From: Leisingera caerulea DSM 24564
Lineage (GTDB): Bacteria > Pseudomonadota > Alphaproteobacteria > Rhodobacterales > Rhodobacteraceae
DNA length: 64,000 bases
Direction: 5' to 3'
Assembly: GCF_000473325.1 (NCBI RefSeq)
Contig: NZ_KI421513.1
Coordinates: 2,489,217 to 2,553,216 of the forward strand
Below, piece by piece: positions 51,316 to 63,295 of this stretch. Positions within the stretch are counted from its first letter, which is position 1; every line of letters starts with the position of its first letter. A model generated the notes under the pieces. That model saw only the letters and a program-made list of their open reading frames with translations. It was not told the origin of the DNA and did not search any database. A program made the translations under genes and the position numbers.

Positions 51316-52047
51316 ATGAAAGCAAAGAAACTTCTGGCCGCCGCACTGGCGCTGTCGATGGGCGCTGGCGCTGTTGCGGCAAGCGAGGCCGCCGCGCCGC
51401 GGCAGATCACGGTCAGTGGCGAAAGCACGCTGCAGGTGGCCCCTGAGCTGGCAACCATCACTCTTGGCGTGACCGAGGAGGCGGAGGAAGCCGCAGCTGC
51501 AATGGCGGCAGCATCGGAGGCGATGGGCGCGGTGATCGCGCGGCTCAAGGACAGCGGCATCGCCGGCGCGGACATGCAAACCCAGCAGATTGCGATGCAT
51601 CCGGTCTGGTCGCAGGACCGCTCCAGCGGCAACGGCGGCCGGCGCGAGATCACCGGCTTCCAGGCCTCGAACACGCTGATGGTGCGGGTGCGGTATCTGG
51701 ACCGGCTGGGGCCGGTGCTGGACACGGTGCTGACGGCCGGCGCCAACCAGTTTCAGGGCTTGAACTTTGGTGTTGAGGACCCTGCCGCGGTCATCGGCAG
51801 GATCCGCGGCGAGGCGGTGAAGGATGCGATGCGCAAAGCGCAGCAGCTGGCTGAAGCGGCCGGCATGGAGCTGGGTCCGGTGCGCACAATCACCGAGAAC
51901 GGCAGCGGTGGCGGGCCCCGGCCGATGATGGCCATGGACATGGCGCGCAGCGAGGCGATGCCGGTCGAAGCCGGGGAGCTGACCTTCACGCATAATGTCT
52001 CAGTGGTGTTCGACATGACCGTGCCGGGCGGCGCGGTAAGCGAATAA
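51316..52047 (+). CDS. SIMPL (DUF541) domain periplasmic protein
   Basis: This 243-residue protein has a signal peptide (MKAKKLLAAALALSMGAGAVAA) and a SIMPL/DUF541 domain (ITVSGESTLQVAPELATITLGV ... ANQFQGLNFGVEDP ... EAVKDAMRKAQQLAEAAGM). Bacterial SIMPL proteins form periplasmic or outer-membrane-associated oligomers; BP26 and YggE are examples, the latter linked to oxidative stress. The biochemical role is unclear. ATG 51316 has AAGGAG 9 bases upstream; a TTG at 51310 is possible. It is divergent from the GspL/PilP-like gene. Confidence 0.9.
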   Translation: MKAKKLLAAALALSMGAGAVAASEAAAPRQITVSGESTLQVAPELATITLGVTEEAEEAAAAMAAASEAMGAVIARLKDSGIAGADMQTQQIAMHPVWSQDRSSGNGGRREITGFQASNTLMVRVRYLDRLGPVLDTVLTAGANQFQGLNFGVEDPAAVIGRIRGEAVKDAMRKAQQLAEAAGMELGPVRTITENGSGGGPRPMMAMDMARSEAMPVEAGELTFTHNVSVVFDMTVPGGAVSE

Positions 52048-52080
52048 AAAAAGGCCGGGCAGGGCGCCCGGCCTTTCTCT
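52047..52080. terminator. Terminator between SIMPL gene and metY
   Basis: A 10-bp stem (AAGGCCGGGC / GCCCGGCCTT) with a 5-base loop has an A run on the left and TTTCTCTT on the right. It serves the convergent SIMPL and metY transcripts. Confidence 0.9.
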
Positions 52081-52097
52081 TACGGGTAGACGGTGAG

Positions 52098-53390
52098 TCA
52101 GCCGCAGGCCTTGGCCAGCGCCTGGTCCAGGTCACGGATCAGGTCGTCCGCATCCTCGATACCGATGGACACGCGCACCACGTTGGGGCTGGCACCCGCC
52201 GCTTCCTGCTGCTCCGGTGTCAGCTGCCGGTGGGTGGTGGAGGCCGAGTGGATGATCAGCGAGCGGGTGTCGCCCAGATTGGCCACGTGGCTGAAAATCT
52301 CCAGCGAATCCACCAGCTTGATGCAGGCCTCATAGCCGCCCTTGACGGCAAAAGTGAACAGCCCGCCAGTGCCCTTCGGGTAGTGCTCCTGGGCGCGCTC
52401 GAAATAAGGCGAGGACGGCAGCCCGGCATAGGTCACATAGTCGATCCGCTCGTCGTTCTCGAGCCATTCGGCCACCTTGCGGGCGTTCTCGCAATGGCGC
52501 TGCATCCGCAGGGACAGCGTCTCGACGCCCATCAGCGTGTAATGCGCCGCCTGCGGGTTCATCGTCATGCCCAGATCGCGCAGGCCGATGGCGATGCCGT
52601 GGAAGGTATAGGCCAGGGGTCCGAAGGTTTCATGGAACTTGAGGCCGTGATAGGCGGGTTCCGGCTCCGACAGGGAGGGGAACTTGTCATTGGCCGACCA
52701 GTCGAAGGTGCCGCTGTCGATGACGCAGCCGCCGGTCACAGTGCCGTTGCCGGTCAGGTATTTGGTGGTCGAATGCACCACCAGCGACGCGCCCTGCTCG
52801 ATCGGGCGGCACAGGTAGGGGGTGGCGGAGGTGTTATCGACGATCAGCGGAATACCGGCGCCGTCGGTGATATTGGCCAGCGCGCGGATGTCGGTGACAT
52901 AGCCGCCCGGGTTGGCGATGGATTCGCAGAACACGGCGCGGGTGTTCTCGTCGATCGCCGCCTCCACTGCATCCAGATCGTCGGTGTCGACGAATTTCGC
53001 CGACCAGCCGAAGCGTTTGATGGTCTGGCTGAACTGGGTCACTGTGCCGCCGTAAAGCCGGGTCGAGGCCACCACATTGCAGCCCGGCGCCATCAGCGGG
53101 AACAGCGCCATGATCTGCGCCGCGTGGCCGGAGGAGCAGCAGACCGCGCCGACGCCGCCCTCCAGCGTCGCCAGCCGTTCCTGCAGCACCGCAACGGTAG
53201 GGTTGGTCAGGCGGGAATAGATAAATCCGACCTCTTGCAGGTTGAACAGGGCTGCAGCGTGTTCGGCATCGCGGAAGACATAAGCGGTGCTTTGATAGAT
53301 CGGCGTCTGCCGCGCGCCGGTGGCCGGGTCCGGCTTGGCGCCAGCATGGATCTGCAAGGTGTCAAAACCATAAGACGGGGCATCGGTCAT
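52098..53390 (-). CDS. metY: O-acetylhomoserine aminocarboxypropyltransferase/sulfhydrylase
   Basis: This PLP enzyme makes homocysteine (methionine pathway) from O-acetylhomoserine and sulfide. It belongs to the Cys/Met metabolism family: the PLP lysine is Lys210 (VVHSTTKYLTGNG), and Asp185 is in IVDNTSATP. The N-terminal YGFDTLQIHAGAKPDPATGARQTPIYQST and the length of 430 aa separate it from the shorter MetB/MetC. ATG 53390 is preceded by AGGGAGA. The leader of about 250 bases before the tRNA holds a 7-bp inverted repeat (53453-53467). Confidence 0.93.
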   Translation of the reverse strand: MTDAPSYGFDTLQIHAGAKPDPATGARQTPIYQSTAYVFRDAEHAAALFNLQEVGFIYSRLTNPTVAVLQERLATLEGGVGAVCCSSGHAAQIMALFPLMAPGCNVVASTRLYGGTVTQFSQTIKRFGWSAKFVDTDDLDAVEAAIDENTRAVFCESIANPGGYVTDIRALANITDGAGIPLIVDNTSATPYLCRPIEQGASLVVHSTTKYLTGNGTVTGGCVIDSGTFDWSANDKFPSLSEPEPAYHGLKFHETFGPLAYTFHGIAIGLRDLGMTMNPQAAHYTLMGVETLSLRMQRHCENARKVAEWLENDERIDYVTYAGLPSSPYFERAQEHYPKGTGGLFTFAVKGGYEACIKLVDSLEIFSHVANLGDTRSLIIHSASTTHRQLTPEQQEAAGASPNVVRVSIGIEDADDLIRDLDQALAKACG

Positions 53391-53650
53391 GAGTGGGTCT
53401 CCCTGAAAACTATTTCGCGCGCACAACAGCATGGCTGAGTGCGGAAGGCAATTGCGGCAATGCCGCAGCGGAAGCAGGCCGGGTTGCGATATGTTCTGCG
53501 GTTTGCAAGCGGCGGTTTCAACACGGCAGGCGGGCTCTGGCACCTGTGAGTTGAGGGGGTATTGCGGGCAGAACGGCCAAAAACGCTTTTCCCGGTGCCC
53601 CCGGAGAGCGCAGGAAACCTGAAGCGAAACCAATGCTTTAGAGAGGTTGG

Positions 53651-53726
53651 TGGTGCCCCCACACGGACTCGAACCGCGGACCTACTGATTACAAATCAGT
53701 TGCTCTACCAGCTGAGCTATAGGGGC
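53651..53726 (-). tRNA. tRNA-Thr (TGT)
   Basis: On the minus strand the cloverleaf is complete: acceptor GCCCCTA/TGGGGGC, T8-A9, D stem GCTC/GAGC, anticodon stem ACTGA/TCAGT with loop TTTGTAA (anticodon TGT, reads ACA/ACG threonine codons), T stem with GTTCGAG, and an encoded ACCA end. It has no intron-like insert and lies alone between metY and a small secreted-protein gene. Confidence 0.97.
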
Positions 53727-53744
53727 ACTTAGCTGTGAAACCGC

Positions 53745-53778
53745 GCTTAACATCCTTCGCGGGTCTGTCGCAAGAGGT
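53745..53778 (-). promoter_or_regulatory. Promoter of tRNA-Thr
   Basis: Reading the minus strand, -35-like TTGCGA (53768-53773) is followed after 17 bases by TTAAGC (53745-53750), 18 bases before the tRNA. The decamer ACCTCTTGCG (53769-53778) covering the -35 is identical to that of tRNA-His at 26723-26732. Confidence 0.65.
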
Positions 53779-53828
53779 CTTTTTCCTGAAATGGGCTGCC
53801 TTCATGCCGCCGAGGCAAGGCAGCCGGT

Positions 53829-54323
53829 TCAGTCCTGCGGAAGGGGCTGCCCGTCACGCCCGAAGGCCAGGCTTTCCACTGTCAGATCATCAAACGTCAC
53901 CTCCACAGCAATCTGCTGAATCGAGCCCAGCGGATAGCTGCGGTAAGGCATGCCGTCCTCTTCCTTGATCATGTTCGGAAAGCCTTCGTCCAGGTGGCAC
54001 TCCGGCAGCGGCCAGATTTCCGGCGCAGCGCCGTTCACGCCCAGCCTGACCTGCGCCAGGCCGCAGCGCCAGGACCACAGGTGGGTCACATAAAGCAGGT
54101 CCTGGCCGTTGAATTCGCGCACATGGATCCAGTTGGCCCGGGTCGCGGACAGGATCGGCTTCACCTCTGTTGCAGTGGTAAAGCGGCCGGTGGCCTCCTG
54201 CGGCTCCGCCGCCAGCGCGGTGCGGGCCGGCGCGGGCGCGGACACCGCCGCGGTCGCGGGCACGCCGTTGTCCGCACCCGGCTGGGCCGAGGCCGCGATG
54301 ATTGCCAGGATCACATCAATCAT
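53829..54323 (-). CDS. Hypothetical secreted protein
   Basis: This 164-residue protein starts with a short hydrophobic stretch (MIDVILAIIAASAQP) that may be a signal peptide, then a Pro/Ala-rich segment and a compact domain (NWIHVREFNGQDLLYVTHLWSWRCGLAQVRLGVN ... EIWPLPECHLDEG). Two cysteines, in WRCGL and PECHL, may form a disulfide. I recognise no family. The AGAAAGACT-type leader gives only a weak ribosome binding site. The gene is divergent from the glycosyltransferase-like gene at 54492. Confidence 0.65.
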   Translation of the reverse strand: MIDVILAIIAASAQPGADNGVPATAAVSAPAPARTALAAEPQEATGRFTTATEVKPILSATRANWIHVREFNGQDLLYVTHLWSWRCGLAQVRLGVNGAAPEIWPLPECHLDEGFPNMIKEEDGMPYRSYPLGSIQQIAVEVTFDDLTVESLAFGRDGQPLPQD

Positions 54324-54491
54324 AGTCTTTCTCCGCTTGCGGCGCCCGCTGCAACACAGGGGCGCCCGAATTTTCCAACCGCCTGTTGCACGGCATCCTG
54401 CAGGCTTGTAGCTACCTTATCAGGCAGTTCTGCCTGCGGCCTTAACAGGCAGTCCTAACCGCCCGGCAGGGACGGAAAAACGGGGAAAACA

Positions 54492-55481
54492 ATGGCAAAT
54501 GCCCCCTTCAACGTGATGATCATCGGCCAGGCGGGCCGGCTGCAGTATGAGGCGGTGCTGTTTGCGGCCTCGCTGCGCCATTGCGCGCCGGGGTTTGCCG
54601 GGCGGCTGTTCGTGGCGGTGCCGCAGCCGGGGCCCTTGTGGGACAAGGATCCCAGCATCCGCAATCCGGAGGTGCTGCAGGCGCTGGCGGATCTGGCGGC
54701 GGAAATCCTGCCGTTTGAGAGCAAGGCGTTCGGCGCCGCATACCCCTATGGCAACAAGATCGAGGCGCTGCAGGCGCTGCCCGAGGGCGAGCCTTTTGCG
54801 TTTTTCGACACCGATACGCTGATCACCGGCGAGCTGGCGGAGGTGCCGTTCGATTTCTCCTGCCCCTCGGCCTCCTTGCGGGTGGAGGGCACATGGCCGA
54901 AGCCGACGCTGTACGGTCCCGGCTATGCTGGCATCTGGCAGTCGCTCTATGCCCGCTTCGGCCTCGATTTCCCGTCCAGCCTCGACCTCAGCCAGCCGGA
55001 TGAATTCTGGAAGCGGTATCTCTATTTCAACGCGGGTTTTTTCTACGGCGCCTGTCCGCGGGCCTTTGGCGCGCGGTTCCTGGCCTATGCGCAGTCGGTC
55101 CGGGACGATCCGCCAGTCGAACTCACCGGCCAAAGCCTGGACCCCTGGCTCGACCAGATCGTGCTGCCCCTGGTGATCCATTCCTTCGGCGGCGGCCGCG
55201 ATGCGCTGCCAAGCGGTTACCTCGATGGAGAGACCAGCTGCCACTACCGGCTATTTCCGCTGCTCTATGCGCGTGAAAGCGACCGGGTGGTTGAGCTGCT
55301 GCATGAAATAGCCGCGCCGAACCGGATCAAGAAGGTACTGAAAGCCTATGAGCCGATCAAGCGCATGGTCTACCAGGGCCGCGGCGCGAAGGTGCGGGCG
55401 CTGTTCGACCGCGGGAATTTGCCCCGGCGCGAGCAGGCGATCCGCAACCGGATCAAGAAAGAAGGCTTCTGGATGCGCTGA
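54492..55481 (+). CDS. Glycosyltransferase-like protein (GT-A type, DxD motif)
   Basis: This 329-residue cytosolic protein has a GT-A layout: an N-terminal alpha/beta part (NVMIIGQAGRLQYEAVLFAASLR), a DxD-type metal site at Asp106/Asp108 (FAFFDTDTLITGEL), and FNAGFFYG later. Nucleotide-sugar transferase activity is inferred; donor and acceptor are unknown. There is no membrane segment. The C-terminal part is basic. No sugar genes are adjacent, so it may act alone, unlike the capsule set at 15-20 kb. Confidence 0.7.
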   Translation: MANAPFNVMIIGQAGRLQYEAVLFAASLRHCAPGFAGRLFVAVPQPGPLWDKDPSIRNPEVLQALADLAAEILPFESKAFGAAYPYGNKIEALQALPEGEPFAFFDTDTLITGELAEVPFDFSCPSASLRVEGTWPKPTLYGPGYAGIWQSLYARFGLDFPSSLDLSQPDEFWKRYLYFNAGFFYGACPRAFGARFLAYAQSVRDDPPVELTGQSLDPWLDQIVLPLVIHSFGGGRDALPSGYLDGETSCHYRLFPLLYARESDRVVELLHEIAAPNRIKKVLKAYEPIKRMVYQGRGAKVRALFDRGNLPRREQAIRNRIKKEGFWMR

Positions 55482-55511
55482 GGCTGGCGGCGGGCGCGCG
55501 TTTCTGCCCCG

Positions 55512-56867
55512 CTACCGCAGCGCGCGCTCGATGCTGCGGGCAAATTGCAGCAGCCGCGCATCTGATCCTTTCGGCCCGGTGATATGAAGCCCGACGGGCA
55601 TCCCGTCCGCCGAGCGGCCGCAGGGGATTGAGATTGACGGCAGCTCCATCGGCGGCGTCAGGGTCACCGTGCGCCAGTCCTCGGGCAGCTCGCCGTCGCG
55701 CAGGTCTGCTGAGAACGGCATCCCGGTTGCCGTGGGCCACAGGGCAACGTCGTAGCGGTCAAAGAAGGCGGCAACATCCGCCCAGACCCGGGCGCGGGTT
55801 TTCTGATAGGCAATCAGTTCCGCCAGGCTGCGCCCCTCTGCCTGGGCGCAAGCGGTGCGGAAGCTTTCCCCCGCCAGCTCCATGTCCGGTTCCAGCGCGG
55901 CGCGGATCTGCAGCGCGCACTGGCCGCGGGTGATACCGCCATGCGCCAGCAGCGGTTCCAGCGCCGGGGCGTCCTCAGCCACTTGCCAGCCCAGCGCTTG
56001 GCACAGGGTTCCGACCGGCGCAACCGCCGCCTGCACCGACGGCTCCACACTGGCGCCGAAGGGGGAGAGCGACAGGGCGATCCGGCCACAGCGCCTGGCA
56101 GGGGGCGCTTCCAGATCCGCCAGCCGCGGCACATCCTGCCAGAAGCCCAGCGGCTGGCTGGGGGCGTGGCCCTGCATCACCTCCAGCATCAGCACCAGGT
56201 CCCGCACTGTCCGCGCCATCGGCCCCGGCACCGACAGCCCGTCAAAGGGCGCCGGGTTCGGCTCATAGGGAATAAGGCCGGAGGTGGGGCGCATCCCCAC
56301 AACCCCGCACCAGGCCGCAGGCGTGCGGGTGCTGCCGCCGAGGTCGGAGCCATCGGCCAGCGCCGCCATATTTGCCGCCAGCGCCGCCGCCGCGCCGCCG
56401 GAACTGCCGGCGACGGATTTTTCCGGGTGCAGCGGGTTGCGGGTGGTGCCGGCCACCAGGTTGCTGGTCTGGCCGGAAAAGGTGAACTCCGGCGTGTTGG
56501 TCTTGCCGGTAATCACCGCGCCCGCCGCCCGCAGCCGCGCCACATGCAGCGCGTCATAGTCCGGCACATGGGACGCAAAGCTCCGCGATCCCCAGGTGGT
56601 GCGCAGGCCCCTGGTTTCAAAGCAGTCCTTGATTGCCACGGGCAGCCCGTGCAGCGGCCCGGCAAACTCCCCGCAGGCGGCCATCGCATCCAATTCCGCC
56701 GCCCGCGCCTCTGCCGCGTCCCAGTCGATGGTGACAAAGGCATTGACCGCGCCCTCCCGCGCCTCGGTCTGCGCCTTGTGCGCCGCCAGCACCTCGCGGG
56801 CGCTCAGATCGCGCGTGCGCAGTTTCGCTGCCATCTGCTCAGCGGTGAGCGCGGTGATATCGGTCAT
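55512..56867 (-). CDS. Amidase signature family hydrolase
   Basis: This 451-residue protein has the amidase Ser-cisSer-Lys triad: Lys80 (PVAIKDCFETRG), the cis-Ser in SVAGSSGGAAA (residues 151-161) and the nucleophile Ser179 (DLGGSTRTPA). The closest functional types are nonspecific amidases; GatA is less likely because no gatB/gatC is nearby. The substrate is unknown. It lies 114 bases downstream of thiD on the same strand, and may or may not belong to the thi transcript. Confidence 0.9.
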   Translation of the reverse strand: MTDITALTAEQMAAKLRTRDLSAREVLAAHKAQTEAREGAVNAFVTIDWDAAEARAAELDAMAACGEFAGPLHGLPVAIKDCFETRGLRTTWGSRSFASHVPDYDALHVARLRAAGAVITGKTNTPEFTFSGQTSNLVAGTTRNPLHPEKSVAGSSGGAAAALAANMAALADGSDLGGSTRTPAAWCGVVGMRPTSGLIPYEPNPAPFDGLSVPGPMARTVRDLVLMLEVMQGHAPSQPLGFWQDVPRLADLEAPPARRCGRIALSLSPFGASVEPSVQAAVAPVGTLCQALGWQVAEDAPALEPLLAHGGITRGQCALQIRAALEPDMELAGESFRTACAQAEGRSLAELIAYQKTRARVWADVAAFFDRYDVALWPTATGMPFSADLRDGELPEDWRTVTLTPPMELPSISIPCGRSADGMPVGLHITGPKGSDARLLQFARSIERALR

Positions 56868-56981
56868 GCGGCAGGTCTCCCGGGCCTGGGCGTGAAAGGC
56901 TGCCCGGACACTAGGGAGACGGGCCGGGAAGCTCCGTCCTGAAACCGGCCTAAAGACTGTCTGGCAGCGACCTTGCGCGCC

Positions 56982-57686
56982 TCAGCGGCGCAGCCAGCAG
57001 TGCACCGCGTCCTTGCCGTGGCGGCAGGCCTCTTGCAGGCTGTCCCCCTTTGCCAGATGGCAGGCAATGGCCGTGGCCAGACTGCACCCGGTGCCGCGTT
57101 TTGACACCGCCAGCCGCGGCGCGGCAAAGGGGGCAGGCGCGTCCTCCGCGGTGAACAGCAGGTCCACGCTTTCAGCACCGGTGCCATGGCCGCCTTTGAC
57201 CAGCACCGCGCGCGCCCCCTGCGTCAGCAGTGCAGCGGCTTGCGCCTCAGGGCTGCCCAAAACGCCGGACAGCACCTCCAGCTCCGCCAGGTTCGGCGTG
57301 ACCAGCGCCGCCCGCCGCAGCAGCGCGCCAAAACCGTCCGCCTCCATCAAAGTGCCTCCGGAACTTGCCTTCAGCACCGGGTCCAGCACGATGGGCAATC
57401 CCGCGGGCAGGGCCGCGTCCACCGCCTCTGCCACCGCAGCGGAGCCCAGCATCCCGATCTTCACCGCCCCCGGCAGAGCAGGCGTTGCCAAGGCGGCGCG
57501 CGCCTGATCCGCAACACGTGGGGGCGGGCAGGGGTGGACGTCCAGTACAGTCTCATTGGTTTGCACGGTCACGGCTGTCACCACCGGCCGGACTGCGGTC
57601 CCCAGCTCCGCCGCCATGGCGGTATCGCGGGTAAGGCCCGCGCCGCCGCTGCTGTCGGTGCCGCCAATGGCCAGGATCACTGTCAC
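56982..57686 (-). CDS. thiD: Hydroxymethylpyrimidine (phosphate) kinase
   Basis: ThiD phosphorylates the pyrimidine half of thiamine twice. The ribokinase-like start AIGGTDSSGGAGLTRD and the ATP/anion-hole motif KRGTGCSLATAIACHLAKG near residue 195 are clear; LDPVLKASSGG and VKGGHG are further landmarks. At 234 aa it is a little shorter than E. coli ThiD (about 266). The start is GTG 57686, overlapping the thiF stop by 4 bases. It is the last thi gene of the operon. Confidence 0.93.
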   Translation of the reverse strand: MTVILAIGGTDSSGGAGLTRDTAMAAELGTAVRPVVTAVTVQTNETVLDVHPCPPPRVADQARAALATPALPGAVKIGMLGSAAVAEAVDAALPAGLPIVLDPVLKASSGGTLMEADGFGALLRRAALVTPNLAELEVLSGVLGSPEAQAAALLTQGARAVLVKGGHGTGAESVDLLFTAEDAPAPFAAPRLAVSKRGTGCSLATAIACHLAKGDSLQEACRHGKDAVHCWLRR

Positions 57687-58651
57687 GCACTGCCTCCCGC
57701 TGCCAGCAGCGCCAGATCGCTATACCCGGCCTGCCGCAAGTCCTGTGCCGCCCCCCAGGCCCGCAAACCTGTGCGGCAGCACAGCACGATACGCGCCTTG
57801 CGGGGCAGGCCCGCCGCCAGCAGATCCGCACGGGAAATCCGCCGGGCCTGCGGCGCTGGCAGGCGCGGGGCTTCGGCGGCATCGCGCAGCTCGATCACCG
57901 TATCCTCAGGGCCGATATGAGACGCTGCGATAAAGGGCAGGGCTTCCTCCGGCTCTTCCGCCCCATCAAAGCGGAAAGAGCTGACCTGCAGGTCCTGCAG
58001 GCGGAAGATAAACAGCTGTCCCCGCGGGGAGGGCTGGTGATTGAGCAGCGCCTTCAGGGCAAGCTGCGCCTGCAGCGCGCCGATCATGCCCACGGCAGGC
58101 CCCATCACGCCCGCGGTTGCGCAGGTCGCAGCCTGTGCGGGCAAGTCCGGGAACACTGCGCGCAGGGACGGCCCGCCGCCGCAGAAGCCGCCGGCATACC
58201 CGGATTGACCCAGCGCCGAAGCGGAGATCAGCGTCTTGCCCTGCCGCAGGCATTCATCCGAGAGGATGTAAGACACCGCGAAACTGTCTGCCGCATCCAC
58301 CACCAGATCGGCCCCGGCCACCATTGCGGGGGCGTTGGCGGCGTCCAGCGCTTGAACAAGTGCGCTGATGTGCAACGCTGGATTTGCGGCCAGCAGGTGC
58401 TGACGTGCAGCCTCCGCCTTGGGCCGGCCGAGGTCCGCCATGGAATAGAGCACCTGCCGGTGCAGGTTGCTCTCCTCCGCTAGGTCGCCGTCCATCACCG
58501 TGATCCGGCCCACTCCGGCCCCGCCCAGATATTGCAGCACCGGGCAGCCCAGCCCGCCTGCGCCCACCACCAGCACATGGGCGATTGCCAGCCGCTCCTG
58601 ACCCTCCGCACCGACCTCCGGCAGGATCATCTGGCGCGCGTAGCGGCTCAT
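57683..58651 (-). CDS. thiF: ThiF-type adenylyltransferase with rhodanese domain
   Basis: ThiF adenylates the C-terminus of ThiS before sulfur transfer. The ATP site is VLVVGAGGLGCPVLQYLGGAGVG (residues 27-49) with NLHRQVLY at 63-70, and Cys177 is in ATCATAGVMG. The usual zinc CxxC pairs of ThiF/MoeB are missing. A C-terminal rhodanese-like domain (about 245-322) carries Cys291/Cys292 in VLCCRTGLRA, so sulfur delivery may be on the same chain. ATG 58651 overlaps the thiE stop by 4 bases. Confidence 0.9.
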   Translation of the reverse strand: MSRYARQMILPEVGAEGQERLAIAHVLVVGAGGLGCPVLQYLGGAGVGRITVMDGDLAEESNLHRQVLYSMADLGRPKAEAARQHLLAANPALHISALVQALDAANAPAMVAGADLVVDAADSFAVSYILSDECLRQGKTLISASALGQSGYAGGFCGGGPSLRAVFPDLPAQAATCATAGVMGPAVGMIGALQAQLALKALLNHQPSPRGQLFIFRLQDLQVSSFRFDGAEEPEEALPFIAASHIGPEDTVIELRDAAEAPRLPAPQARRISRADLLAAGLPRKARIVLCCRTGLRAWGAAQDLRQAGYSDLALLAAGGSA

Positions 58652-59256
58652 GCGGGCTCCTTTGCGCGGCAGGCCTCCACCCATTCGCGGGTGCGCGCCT
58701 CGGGGTCGTCCGCCAGCTGGATATCAGTCACCACCGCGGCGCTGTCGGCCCCTGCGGCAAAGACCCCCGGCAGCCGCTCCGGCGTCAGCCCGCCAATCGC
58801 GACCAAAGGGGTCTTTCCCGCCATTTGCTTCCAGCGGGAGACCCGCTCCAGACCCTGCGGCCCCCATTTCATCTTCTTCAGCAATGTCGGATAGACCGGC
58901 CCCAGTGCCACATAGGACGGGTTGAGGGACAGGGCGCGGTCCAGCTCCGCCTCGTCATGAGTCGACAGCCCAAAGCGCGCACCCTTGCGGCGCAGCGCGG
59001 CAAAGTCGGCGGTGTCCATGTCCTCCTGCCCCAGGTGGACGAAGTTGCAATTCAGGTCCAAAGCCGCCTGCCAATAGTCATTCACCACCAGCTGCGCGCC
59101 ATGCACCGCGCAAAAGTCGCGGGCGCGGGCGATCTGGCGGCGGACCTCAGCCTCCGGCTGGTCCTTGATGCGCAGCTGCACAAGCCTTGCCCCATGCGGC
59201 ACCAGCAGCTCCAGCCGTCCCACATGGCCGACGATCAGATAGAAACGCTCCATCAT
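58648..59256 (-). CDS. thiE: Thiamine-phosphate synthase
   Basis: ThiE couples the thiazole and pyrimidine halves to thiamine phosphate. The TIM-barrel motifs are present: [12 protein letters not shown] near residue 22, [23 protein letters not shown], and the phosphate loops [10 protein letters not shown] and [10 protein letters not shown]. At 202 aa it is slightly shorter than average. Two ATG codons start the frame (59256 and 59253); the first overlaps the thiG stop. Confidence 0.94.
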   Translation of the reverse strand: MMERFYLIVGHVGRLELLVPHGARLVQLRIKDQPEAEVRRQIARARDFCAVHGAQLVVNDYWQAALDLNCNFVHLGQEDMDTADFAALRRKGARFGLSTHDEAELDRALSLNPSYVALGPVYPTLLKKMKWGPQGLERVSRWKQMAGKTPLVAIGGLTPERLPGVFAAGADSAAVVTDIQLADDPEARTREWVEACRAKEPA

Positions 59257-60020
59257 GCAAACTCCGCCAGGCCCAGCACCGGGGTGGAGGGCACCGCCAT
59301 GTCGCGCGGCTCCATCGGATCGGCCTCATATCCCAAACGCCCGGCCTCAATAGCCAGCGCCATCGCGCGGGCCATCCCGGCGGGGTCGCCGGCCTTGGCC
59401 ACGGCGGTGTTCAACAGGACCGCATCCATACCCAGCTCCATTGCCTGGGCAGCGTCCGACGGCCGCCCGATGCCGGCATCCACGATCAGCGGCACACCGG
59501 TGAAATGCGCGCGCATCGTGCGCAGGGCGTCCGGGTTGCGCAGCCCCTGGCCGGAACCGATAGGCGCTCCCCAGGGCATCAGCACTTCACAGCCGGCATC
59601 CAGCAGCTTTTCCCCCACCACCAGATCGTCCGTGGTATAGGGAAAAACCTGGAAACCCTCGCCGCTGAGGATCCGGGCCGCCTCCACCAATCCGAACACA
59701 TCCGGCTGCAGGGTGTCGGAATGGCCGATCACTTCCAGCTTGATCCAAGGGGTATCAAACAGCTCCCGTGCCATACGGGCGGTGGTCACCGCCTCCAGCA
59801 CTGAATGGCAGCCGGCGGTATTAGGCAGGATGCGGCAGCCGGTTTTCCGCAGGCTCTCCCAGAACCCGGCGCCGGAGCCATCGGCGGTCTCGCGGCGCAG
59901 GGACACGGTGATGACCTCCGTGCCGCTGGACTGTATCGCCCCGGCCAGCACTGCGGGTGAAGGATATTGCGCGGTGCCCAGGAAAAGGCGCGAGGTGATC
60001 TCTGTTCCGTAAACTTTCAT
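59253..60020 (-). CDS. thiG: Thiazole synthase
   Basis: ThiG builds the thiazole ring from deoxyxylulose phosphate, dehydroglycine and ThiS-thiocarboxylate. The Schiff-base lysine is Lys94 in [36 protein letters not shown] phosphate loops are at residues 178-205. At 255 aa it is full length. ATG 60020 lies 1 base after the thiS stop, giving tight coupling to its partner. A longer frame from 60104 is out of register with the family. Confidence 0.96.
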   Translation of the reverse strand: MKVYGTEITSRLFLGTAQYPSPAVLAGAIQSSGTEVITVSLRRETADGSGAGFWESLRKTGCRILPNTAGCHSVLEAVTTARMARELFDTPWIKLEVIGHSDTLQPDVFGLVEAARILSGEGFQVFPYTTDDLVVGEKLLDAGCEVLMPWGAPIGSGQGLRNPDALRTMRAHFTGVPLIVDAGIGRPSDAAQAMELGMDAVLLNTAVAKAGDPAGMARAMALAIEAGRLGYEADPMEPRDMAVPSTPVLGLAEFA

Positions 60021-60187
60021 CTCATCCTCCCTGCATCGGGGCCAGCACTTCCAGCCGGTCGCCCTCGGACAGCTGCACCTGTTCCCGCTTGCCGCGGGCC
60101 ACAAAGGTGCCGTTCAGCGCGGTGGCCACGGCCGAGGAGGCAAAGCCCAGCTCGTGCAGTGCCGTCTTCAGATCGGTTGCGGATACG

Positions 60188-62991
<2,804 letters not shown>

Positions 62992-63035
62992 TCAAAAACA
63001 CCAATTGAGCCGGGACGGAGGAAAACGGGCAGGGG

Positions 63036-63069
63036 GGTGTACAGCCGGTGTACGGCCGGTGCACGCATG
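63036..63069. repeat. 11-base tandem repeats between TPP riboswitch and thiC
   Basis: GTGTACAGCCG (63037-63047) is followed directly by GTGTACGGCCG (63048-63058) and by a partial third unit, GTGCACG. They lie in the expression platform between the aptamer and thiC, where alternative pairing would decide expression. Whether they form the terminator or anti-terminator is not known. Confidence 0.5.
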
Positions 63070-63120
63070 CTGCCTGTCCGAAACAGCGCTTGCCGCCGGG
63101 GCGCCGTGCGATGCTTCTTG

Positions 63121-63230
63121 CTTCCTACGCCAGTATCAACTGGGTCAGGTTCAAAGGGTCGCGCCGCCGGTCCGGGATACCCCGCACCATGACGCCTCTC
63201 AGTCCCTTGGGCGGGACTCCCCTGCGTGCC
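63121..63230 (-). promoter_or_regulatory. TPP riboswitch (THI element)
   Basis: Read on the minus strand, the region has the conserved THI-box pieces: CAGGGGAGTCC, GGGACTGAGAGGC, ACCCTTTGAACCTGA and CAGTTGATACTGGCGTAGG, in the right order. It senses thiamine pyrophosphate and represses thiC-thiO-thiS-thiG-thiE-thiF-thiD, probably at both transcription and translation level. A TTGACG -35-like element lies upstream at 63259-63264. The boundaries are approximate. Confidence 0.95.
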
Positions 63231-63295
63231 TATAGGGCTAGGGGAGGGGCGGGGTTCGCGTCAACCGGAATCTTTGTAGATTATTTTTTGGTATT

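Noticed and set aside
53391..53640. Possible SAM-II riboswitch before metY
   Set aside because: A CGCTTGCA stretch recalls part of the motif, but the conserved adenine-rich 3' part (GCTAAA) and the pseudoknot partners are missing.
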